Source: an uncultured Prevotella sp.
GTDB lineage: Bacteria > Bacteroidota > Bacteroidia > Bacteroidales > Bacteroidaceae
DNA length: 56,990 nucleotides
Assembly (NCBI GenBank): GCA_944319935.1
Contig: CALUFM010000012.1
Location: 1-56,990, forward strand
Reading direction: 5' to 3'
Both the position numbers and the translations under genes were made by a program. Numbering within the stretch: position 1 is the first letter of the stretch; each line of letters begins with the position of its first letter. The notes under the pieces are model-generated. The model was not told where the DNA came from. It saw only the letters and a program-made list of their open reading frames with translations, and did no database searches. Below, one piece after another: positions 43,822-49,903 of the stretch.

Positions 43822-45363
43822 ATGCAGAAATTATTGGATTTATATAAGTCGTGGAGCGGTGTTGAGCCTTCTGGAGTAGAGCGTTTGCAGACGGCTGGCA
43901 GCAACCGTCAGTATTACCGCCTGACGGGGAGCGACGGCGCGTCGGTCATTGGCGCGATAGGTACGAGCCGCGATGAGAACCACGCTTTTGTCTATTTGTC
44001 AGGACATTTCAGGAAACGACAGCTACCCGTGCCGCGCATACTTGCCGTTTCTGATGACGAGTTGAGGTATTTGCAGGAAGACTTGGGGCGTACTTCCCTC
44101 TTCGGGGCGATAAGCGGAGGACGTGACGCCGGAGGAAGATACACCCAGCATGAGCGGCAGTTGCTGGTCAACACCATACGCGAACTGCCCAATATACAAA
44201 TCCGTGGGGCGCGCGGTCTGGACTGGACAAACTGCTATCCGCAGCCTGAATTTGACGAGGATAGTGTGCTGTTCGACCTTAACTACTTTAAGTATTGTTT
44301 CCTGAAACCTGCCGAGCTTGACTTCCATGAACTGAAACTGGAAGCCAACTTCCGCCTTTTCGCCAAAGACCTTGTGGCCGAAAAGGCTGACAGTTTCATG
44401 TATCGCGACTTCCAGGCGCGCAATGTCATGCTCGATGCGGCGGGTCATCCTTACTTCATTGATTATCAGGGCGGGCGCAAAGGGCCGTATTATTACGACT
44501 TGGCGTCGTTCCTTTGGCAGGCATCTGCAAAGTATCCGCACAAGTTGAGGCGCGAACTCGTGTATGAATACTACAATTCGCTGAAGCATTATACCGAAGT
44601 TCCATCGGTGCGTCATTTCGTAGAGCGGCTTAGTTTGTTTGTTTTGTTCCGCACGTTGCAGGTACTTGGGGCGTATGGCTTCCGTGGATATTTCGAACGC
44701 AAGAAGCATTTTATCGACAGCATACCGCCCGCCATGCAGAACCTCCGCGAGCTGTTGAAGCTCAATGTGTTCCCATATCCTTACTTGATGGACGTTCTGC
44801 GCCGCCTGACGGAGCTGCCGCAGTTCGCCCAAATAGAAGAACCTGCGCTTACACGTGCCGACGGTTTCCGCACGACTGACAGCAAGGTGTATTCCGCCCA
44901 TCCGTCTGACGGCCCGGCGACGTTCTCGAAATATGACAACAAAGGGCCGCTTGTTGTCCGCGTTTACAGTTTTTCGTTCCATAAAGGCATGCCTGAGGAT
45001 GAGTCGGGGAATGGCGGAGGCTATGTGTTTGACTGCCGCGGAACGCACAATCCGGGACGTTACGAGCCGTACAAGAAGCTGACTGGACTCGATGAGCCTG
45101 TCATCCGTTTCCTTGAAGACGATGGCGAAATACTTACTTTCCTTGAAAGCGTGTACAAACTGGCTGACGTCCACGTGCGCCGTTACATCCAGCGAGGCTT
45201 TACGAGCCTGATGTTCAGCTTCGGATGCACTGGCGGACAGCACCGCAGCGTTTACGCCGCGCAGCATCTGGCGGAGCATCTTAACGACAAGTTCGGCATC
45301 GAGGTGCGCATAGTTCACCGTGAGCAAGGCATCTCGACTGTATTGGAAGCCAAGAAAAAATGA
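43822..45363 (+). CDS. Amino-sugar kinase (AmgK-like) fused to a RapZ C-terminal domain
   Basis: 513 residues in two parts. Residues 1-335 are an aminoglycoside-phosphotransferase-type kinase: AGSNRQYYRL loop (26-35), catalytic Asp196 in YRDFQARNVML, and metal-binding Asp214 in FIDYQGG. This is the pattern of AmgK, which phosphorylates MurNAc or GlcNAc at C1. Residues about 375-513 match the C-terminal half of RapZ: VRVYSFSFHKGMP, YVFDCRGTHNPG, LTGLDEPV and FSFGCTGGQHRSVYAA. The Walker-type N-terminal half of RapZ is absent. In E. coli this domain binds GlcN6P and small RNAs. A MurU-like gene follows 4 bases later. Confidence 0.85.
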   Translation: MQKLLDLYKSWSGVEPSGVERLQTAGSNRQYYRLTGSDGASVIGAIGTSRDENHAFVYLSGHFRKRQLPVPRILAVSDDELRYLQEDLGRTSLFGAISGGRDAGGRYTQHERQLLVNTIRELPNIQIRGARGLDWTNCYPQPEFDEDSVLFDLNYFKYCFLKPAELDFHELKLEANFRLFAKDLVAEKADSFMYRDFQARNVMLDAAGHPYFIDYQGGRKGPYYYDLASFLWQASAKYPHKLRRELVYEYYNSLKHYTEVPSVRHFVERLSLFVLFRTLQVLGAYGFRGYFERKKHFIDSIPPAMQNLRELLKLNVFPYPYLMDVLRRLTELPQFAQIEEPALTRADGFRTTDSKVYSAHPSDGPATFSKYDNKGPLVVRVYSFSFHKGMPEDESGNGGGYVFDCRGTHNPGRYEPYKKLTGLDEPVIRFLEDDGEILTFLESVYKLADVHVRRYIQRGFTSLMFSFGCTGGQHRSVYAAQHLAEHLNDKFGIEVRIVHREQGISTVLEAKKK

Positions 45364-45367
45364 TGAA

Positions 45368-46102
45368 ATGAAACAAGCAATGATATTCGCCGCCGGCCTC
45401 GGCACACGTCTCAAGCCGCTTACCGACACCATGCCGAAAGCCCTTGTTCCTGTCGGTGGAAAGCCGCTTATCGAGCATGTGGTGGAGAAACTGAAGGTTG
45501 CGGGTGCGGAAAAGATGGTCGTAAACGTGCATCATTTCGCCCGGCAGGTGGTTGATTATCTGCAAGAAAACGGTAACTTCGGCGTAGACATCAGCATTAG
45601 CGACGAGTCGGCGAAGCTCCTCGATACAGGAGGCGGACTGAAAAAGGCCGCGCCGCTGTTCATGCCTGACGCCCCGGTGCTAATCCATAACGTTGACATA
45701 TTAAGTAATGTAGACCTGCGTTGGCTTTATGAGAACAGCAAAGACAGCGACGCAACGCTGCTCGTCAGCGAGCGCAAGACCAAGCGTTACCTGCTGTTCA
45801 ACGACGATATGCGCCTCGTAGGCTGGACCAACATCGAGACGGGCGAAGTGAAAAGCCCGTATAAAGACCTCAACGTGTCGTCTTGCAAGATGTACGCATT
45901 CTCGGGCATCCACGTTTTTTCGCCGCGCTTGTTCCCGCTGATGGACGATTTTCCCGACAAGTTCGGCATCATAGACTTTTACCTGAAAGTGTGCGGCGAG
46001 GCCGTAATCAAGGCTTGCCTGAAGCCCGACCTTCGCTTGCTTGACGTAGGCAAGCTTGACACTTTGGCCGAGGCCGAACGCTTTTTGGCCGAAAATATTT
46101 GA
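45368..46102 (+). CDS. MurU-like sugar-1-phosphate nucleotidyltransferase
   Basis: 244 residues. The nucleotide loop is IFAAGLGTRLKPLTDTMPKA (6-25), followed by LVPVGGKPLIEHV (26-38) and a metal-binding HNVDIL (about 111-116). Size and sequence resemble MurU, which makes UDP-MurNAc from MurNAc-1-phosphate. Next to an AmgK-like kinase it completes the anabolic recycling route that bypasses de novo synthesis. GlcNAc-1-P or another sugar-1-P remains possible. I start at ATG 45368, since the longer frame at 45320 would sit inside the upstream gene. Confidence 0.85.
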   Translation: MKQAMIFAAGLGTRLKPLTDTMPKALVPVGGKPLIEHVVEKLKVAGAEKMVVNVHHFARQVVDYLQENGNFGVDISISDESAKLLDTGGGLKKAAPLFMPDAPVLIHNVDILSNVDLRWLYENSKDSDATLLVSERKTKRYLLFNDDMRLVGWTNIETGEVKSPYKDLNVSSCKMYAFSGIHVFSPRLFPLMDDFPDKFGIIDFYLKVCGEAVIKACLKPDLRLLDVGKLDTLAEAERFLAENI

Positions 46103-46232
46103 TTAACCAAACATCTTTTTCAATGTATAATCTGCCGTGCCGTATGCATTTTCGGCGTCGGCAGAATTTGTTATTTTTACAATCAGAGAAACAAAACCCC
46201 ACGAAAAGTGTCGTCTTGTGGCGGAAAAACGC

Positions 46233-46240
46233 TATCTTTG
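46233..46240 (+). promoter_or_regulatory. -7 box of the 6S-like RNA
   Basis: TATCTTTG followed by C. The predicted RNA start is about 6-8 bases later. The stretch 46103-46232 before it contains nothing recognisable. Confidence 0.6.
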
Positions 46241-46246
46241 CACTGT

Positions 46247-46493
46247 CCGGGGGAGAAATCCCGGGCGTGAAGAAAGCGTTTTCCGCTTTGTCCTTAAAAG
46301 CGAAATCTGGAAAATTTAGCAGGAGGACGGAAGCAAGGTGACGCTCATTCTGTTTGTATATGCGCATGGAACAGCCCACGCTGTACCCGTGTCCATCATA
46401 CAACAGTGTGGGGTTATTGTTTCTCGGTCTGTCTCTGCAAGGCTTTTCCAGATGCCCGCTTTTGGATGGACGGAACAAGTCTCACGCTTTTTT
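46247..46493 (+). ncRNA. ssrS: Long rod-shaped RNA, probable 6S RNA
   Basis: Distant segments pair in nested order: GCGTGA (46265-46270) with TCACGC (46482-46487); GTCC (46290) with GGAC (46468); AAAAGCG (46296-46302) with CGCTTTT (46457-46463); CTGGAAAA (46307-46314) with TTTTCCAG (46444-46451); and at the tip CCCACGCTGT (46375-46384) with ACAGTGTGGG (46403-46412). TTTTTT (46488-46493) ends it. The interrupted rod plus the phrase CTCGGTCTGTC (46423-46433), close to the conserved CUCGGUCCGUC of E. coli 6S RNA, makes 6S RNA the best call. Such RNA binds housekeeping RNA polymerase in stationary phase. It is not a tmRNA, RNase P or SRP RNA by motif. Confidence 0.6.
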
Positions 46494-46549
46494 GTACCCT
46501 TGTTTAACGCCGATTTAGGGGACTTGTAGGCTCTTAAACATTTGTAACT

Positions 46550-46843
46550 ATGAAAATAGAGACTGTAAAACACGTGCTTGAATCAATGCCGCCGGAGTTT
46601 GATTCACACCAATTCATCGAACGTTTTATCCGTGAAAATGAGCGCGAGTATGTCGAAATGCTGTATGCGCAGAAAGATTCGCCGGCGATTTTCAGGACGG
46701 TTCACGCCCAAATCGCGAAGTTTATTGCCGAAAATGCGGATGAATTGCATATTTGCAAGGATACGGAAGACGGCAACGGGCGTACTGAAAGCAGGAATAT
46801 CAAAGGTTATGACAGTGAAAATCAAAAATGGAAGAAGCTATGA
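46550..46843 (+). CDS. Small soluble protein, unrecognised
   Basis: 97 residues, mostly helical and acidic, with no signal peptide. The first 60 residues (PPEFDSHQFIERFIRENEREY onward, phrase at 15-35) look like a compact helical domain, and the tail is polar. I do not know the family. The stop overlaps the next start (ATGA), so it is translated together with the small secreted protein that follows. It begins 57 bases after the 6S-like RNA terminator and no separate promoter is visible. Confidence 0.6.
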   Translation: MKIETVKHVLESMPPEFDSHQFIERFIRENEREYVEMLYAQKDSPAIFRTVHAQIAKFIAENADELHICKDTEDGNGRTESRNIKGYDSENQKWKKL

Positions 46844-47088
46844 AAAAGTTGTTATTATGTATTGCAGCATTGTTTTTTGTTGTAAATACAATGTCTGCCC
46901 AGTATTTTCCAGTGATAGCAAAGTGTTCTCCAGCAGGTGAATATGTAAATAAAAAAGTCAGTGAAGTAATACATTTGTCAGAACCTACTGGCGGCTCACC
47001 AGTTGTAATGAGCGTTTATATTTATCCAATGAAGACTCCCATACGGGTGTATGATGTACTTAAATACAGGTATGGGGAAGATTTGTAA
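46840..47088 (+). CDS. Small secreted protein, possibly truncated by a frameshift
   Basis: 82 residues. Signal peptide MKKLLLCIAALFFVVNTMSA, then a short mature part ending KYRYGEDL. The next frame starts at the last base of this stop (TAATG) and its first residues (MMYAKLRTKDEDSATVEE) read like a continuation of the same beta-rich protein. A one-base change in the GGGG run at 47074-47077 would join them into about 135 residues. So this is either a real short gene or the first part of a broken one. Composition is A+T-rich compared with neighbours. Confidence 0.55.
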   Translation: MKKLLLCIAALFFVVNTMSAQYFPVIAKCSPAGEYVNKKVSEVIHLSEPTGGSPVVMSVYIYPMKTPIRVYDVLKYRYGEDL

Positions 47089-47252
47089 TGATGTATGCAA
47101 AGCTCAGGACAAAGGATGAAGATTCTGCTACTGTTGAAGAAATATATGTGCCAATGTCAGAATCTGCTTATGACAGGCTTGCAAATGATGTCGGTTCAAG
47201 GGCAACTGTTATTCTTATGCCCAAATATGGTGAACATAAATATGAGTTTTAA
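47088..47252 (+). CDS. Short open frame, second half of a split gene or a 54-residue protein
   Basis: 54 codons from ATG 47088, overlapping the previous stop by one base. The product (from MMYAKLRTK to KYGEHKYEF) has no signal peptide of its own and contains YVPMSESAYDRLANDVGSR, which looks like a folded-domain segment. Without fusion to the upstream signal peptide it would stay in the cytoplasm. I think a frameshifted single gene is at least as likely as two genes. Confidence 0.45.
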   Translation: MMYAKLRTKDEDSATVEEIYVPMSESAYDRLANDVGSRATVILMPKYGEHKYEF

Positions 47253-47262
47253 ATTGGAATAT

Positions 47263-47714
47263 ATGAAGAAAGTATTTTGCGTTTTAGTGTTTTTTTCACT
47301 GTCATAGGATTAAAAGCACAGACATACAATGTGAAAAGAATGTGGATTGCAGGTGAAGAAGTGGGCAAATCATTATTCCCGTTCACTCGCGTTGAAGTAT
47401 GTAACTTTGTGCGTTCTGACACGGAATGGCCTATTATGAAGTTTTGGCGTGGTGATAATGTTTTGGCACGCCATATCGTTGTTTCATACGATTCTAATTT
47501 GGCGCGCAATGTTGATTCTAATCCAGGATGGATTGTTTATACCTTTACAGGTTATTACGATGCTCTGGATGCCGCAGATATGACGTATAACGAAATAGAG
47601 AAATTGCAGCATATTGGGTTTGTTTCAGATATTGAAGGTTATAAGTCTCTAAATAAATTTTATAAAAATGCAGGTCTCGTTATATTGACGGATGCGCCAG
47701 TGTATGCAAGATGA
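47263..47714 (+). pseudogene. Small secreted protein gene with a frame break in its signal peptide
   Basis: ATG 47263 begins a signal peptide (MKKVFCVLVFF) that runs into a stop at 47305-47307. The rest of a normal signal peptide and a mature domain (TVIGLKAQ then TYNVKRMWIAG and on to DAPVYAR, 47310-47714) continue in another frame, starting in the T-run at 47290-47296. With the frame restored it is about 150 residues with a cleavable leader ending KAQ. The cause could be a real mutation, phase variation at the seven-T tract, or a sequencing error. I do not recognise the domain. Confidence 0.6.
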
Positions 47715-47728
47715 TTTCTATATGTATT

Positions 47729-47830
47729 GCAAAAGGCCACCTTTCACCCTCTGAAAGGTGGCCTTTTGCGTTGCATTTCATGACCTTTTGCAACGCCGTT
47801 TGCCGTCTTTTGCAAAACGGCATGTTGCCG
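47729..47830. repeat. GGCC palindrome cluster 7, with a perfect hairpin
   Basis: GCAAAAGGCCACCTTTCA (47729-47746) pairs perfectly with 47752-47769 around 5 bases. Then come units CATGACCTTTTGCAACG, GCCGTCTTTTGC and AAAACGGCATG. The hairpin probably ends transcription of the preceding genes. It has the same form as the one at 5002-5050. Confidence 0.7.
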
Positions 47831-47922
47831 TCATCGGTATAAACCCATGTTTCACAGTATGCAATCTTGCAATTTATGTCAATAAATCAGCGTGTTATGG
47901 CTGTATCATGGAAAATTTGTTG

Positions 47923-47930
47923 TACCTTTG
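47923..47930 (+). promoter_or_regulatory. -7 box of guaA
   Basis: TACCTTTG followed by C. The leader to the ATG at 48056 is about 118 bases and contains a small hairpin (CAGGT 47958-47962 with ACCTG 47968-47972) and the repeat below. Confidence 0.6.
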
Positions 47931-47970
47931 CAGACGAAATTAAAGGTAAAAGAGTGACAGGTGGAATACC

Positions 47971-48045
47971 TGATATTGCTATTGTCTTTAACTCCTTAGC
48001 GAGTGAAGCGAGCGATAACTTCTTTAACTTCTTTAACTCCTAATA
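47971..48045 (+). repeat. Dispersed leader repeat, copy 2
   Basis: CTTTAACTCC, AGCGAGTGAAGCGAGCGATAA and two CTTTAACT words lie within the guaA leader, ending 10 bases before the ATG. The complement aligns with 252-325. The words GCGAG and CGAGCG allow a small internal fold. Confidence 0.6.
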
Positions 48046-48055
48046 AAAACATTCG

Positions 48056-49597
48056 ATGCAAAAAATCATCATTCTCGATTTCGGTTCACAAACCACGCAG
48101 CTCATAGGCCGCCGTGTGCGTGAGCTTGACACGTTCTGCGAAATCCTGCCTTACAACAAGTTTCCGCAGGATACGGAGGGTGTCATCGGCGTAATCCTCA
48201 GCGGTTCGCCTTACTCCGTTCACGACCCTGAGGCGTTTAAGGTCGACCTGAGCCAGTTTGTAGGCAAGTTCCCCGTCCTCGGAATATGTTACGGGGCACA
48301 GTTCATAGCCGCCCAAGGCGGCGGAAAGGTGGAAAAGACGGACACCCGCGAGTACGGGCGCGCCCACCTTACGCAGTTCGACGCCCAGAACCCGCTGTTC
48401 AAGGGCTTCAAGGAAAACTCGCAAGTGTGGATGAGCCACGGCGACACCATCACGGCAATTCCAGCCGACTGCCGCGCCATAGCGTCTACGGCCGACGTGA
48501 AGTTCGCCTCTTACGCCAGCGAGAAGCTGCCCCTCTGGGCCGTGCAGTTCCACCCCGAGGTGTTCCACACGGAGCAGGGCAAGCTGTTGTTGCAGAACTT
48601 TGTCGTTGACATCTGCGGCAGCAAGCAGGAGTGGAGCGCGGCCTCATTCGTTGAAACTACCGTGCAGGAGCTGAAAGAACAGCTTGGCGACGACCGCGTA
48701 ATCCTCGGTTTGAGCGGCGGCGTGGACTCTTCAGTCTGCGCAACTTTGCTCAACCGCGCCATCGGTTCCAACCTGACGTGCATCTTCGTTGACCACGGAA
48801 TGTTGCGCAAAAACGAGTTCCAGAAGGTGATGGACGCATACAAGGGTCTTGGCCTGAATGTTATCGGCGTTGACGCGAGCGACAAGTTTTTCAAAGACTT
48901 GGAAGGTGTCACCGACCCGGAGCAGAAACGTAAAATCATAGGCCGTGACTTTGTCGAGGTGTTCAATGCCGAGGCAAAGAAGATAACCGACGCCAAGTGG
49001 CTCGCACAGGGCACCATTTACCCTGACCGAATAGAGAGCCTCAGCATAACGGGCATGGTAATCAAGAGTCACCACAACGTGGGCGGACTGCCCAAGGAGA
49101 TGCACCTGCAACTGTGCGAGCCGCTGAAGTGGCTGTTCAAGGACGAGGTGCGCCGCGTAGGCTACCAGCTCGGCATGCCCGAACGCCTTATCAAGCGTCA
49201 CCCGTTCCCCGGCCCCGGCTTGGCCGTGCGCATACTCGGCGACATCACGCGCGAGAAAGTCCGCATACTGCAGGACGCCGACGACATCTACATCGAGAAC
49301 ATGCACAACTATGTTTGCGAGGACGGCGAGTCGCTGTATGACAAGGTATGGCAAGCCGGCACGGTGCTGCTCTCGACCATCCGCAGCGTGGGAGTGATGG
49401 GCGACGAGCGCACTTACGAGCATCCCGTAGCCTTGCGCGCCGTCACCAGCACCGACGCCATGACGGCAGACTGGGCACACCTGCCTTACGACTTCATGGC
49501 GAAAGTGTCTAACGAGATAATAAATAAGGTGAAAGGCGTAAACCGTGTATGCTATGACATCTCGTCAAAGCCGCCTTCGACAATCGAGTGGGAGTGA
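48056..49597 (+). CDS. guaA: GMP synthase (glutamine-hydrolysing)
   Basis: 513 residues. The glutamine amidotransferase part (1-195) has the nucleophile Cys in GICYGAQ (about 78-84) and the HPE triad portion (FHPEVFH, about 166-172). The ATP-pyrophosphatase part has the PP-loop LSGGVDSSV (about 218-226), and the C-terminal dimerisation domain ends [11 protein letters not shown]. It converts XMP to GMP. A long structured leader precedes it, so leader-based control is possible, but it is not a purine riboswitch by motif. Confidence 0.97.
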   Translation: MQKIIILDFGSQTTQLIGRRVRELDTFCEILPYNKFPQDTEGVIGVILSGSPYSVHDPEAFKVDLSQFVGKFPVLGICYGAQFIAAQGGGKVEKTDTREYGRAHLTQFDAQNPLFKGFKENSQVWMSHGDTITAIPADCRAIASTADVKFASYASEKLPLWAVQFHPEVFHTEQGKLLLQNFVVDICGSKQEWSAASFVETTVQELKEQLGDDRVILGLSGGVDSSVCATLLNRAIGSNLTCIFVDHGMLRKNEFQKVMDAYKGLGLNVIGVDASDKFFKDLEGVTDPEQKRKIIGRDFVEVFNAEAKKITDAKWLAQGTIYPDRIESLSITGMVIKSHHNVGGLPKEMHLQLCEPLKWLFKDEVRRVGYQLGMPERLIKRHPFPGPGLAVRILGDITREKVRILQDADDIYIENMHNYVCEDGESLYDKVWQAGTVLLSTIRSVGVMGDERTYEHPVALRAVTSTDAMTADWAHLPYDFMAKVSNEIINKVKGVNRVCYDISSKPPSTIEWE

Positions 49598-49621
49598 GGC
49601 GGTAGCTGACATTTTATTCAT

Positions 49622-49680
49622 AATCCACAATCCACAGCCCGGCAGGACATGCTCCGCCGTGTGTGGATTGTGGATTTTCT
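49622..49680 (+). terminator. Terminator hairpin after guaA
   Basis: AATCCACAATCCACA (49622-49636) pairs perfectly with 49662-49676 across a 25-base loop. TTCT follows. The arms consist of a tandem AATCCAC word. Confidence 0.65.
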
Positions 49681-49744
49681 GTTATCAGAAAAATGGCGTG
49701 ATTTTGTCAAAATGGCTTAAATCATTTGTTTTCACGGCATTTAT

Positions 49745-49775
49745 TTTGAATAATGAGGTAATTGCATTATCTTTG
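49745..49775 (+). promoter_or_regulatory. First of two tandem promoters of the pectinase gene
   Basis: TTTG (49745-49748), 19 bases, TATCTTTG (49768-49775), followed by C. The -7 region lies in a 16-base word TTGCATTATCTTTGCA (49762-49777) repeated 66 bases later. Confidence 0.65.
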
Positions 49776-49827
49776 CATAAGATAAGCTGCGCTCGGCAAT
49801 TTGAAAACAAGTTTTCATTGCTCTCGT

Positions 49828-49843
49828 TTGCATTATCTTTGCA
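49828..49843 (+). promoter_or_regulatory. Second tandem promoter -7 region
   Basis: TTGCATTATCTTTGCA again, with TATCTTTG at 49834-49841. The ATG is 60 bases downstream. No exact TTTG is at -33 for this copy. Confidence 0.55.
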
Positions 49844-49903
49844 AGAACATAATCAAAGAATTACTTTATAATTTTTAAACGAATACATTACAAACTTAAA
49901 TCT

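Noticed and set aside
44023..45432. A 469-codon open frame on the minus strand
   Set aside because: It lies opposite the kinase-RapZ fusion, which has clear motifs over the same span. There is no promoter and no domain.
46247..46493. The rod-shaped RNA as tmRNA, RNase P RNA or SRP RNA
   Set aside because: It lacks the tRNA-like end of tmRNA, the GAGGAAAGUCC and ACAGAA parts of RNase P RNA, and the domain IV tip of SRP RNA. SRP RNA is already placed at 61-165.
47937..48055. A purine riboswitch in the guaA leader
   Set aside because: The three-way junction and its conserved loops are not visible. The leader is made of repeat words.
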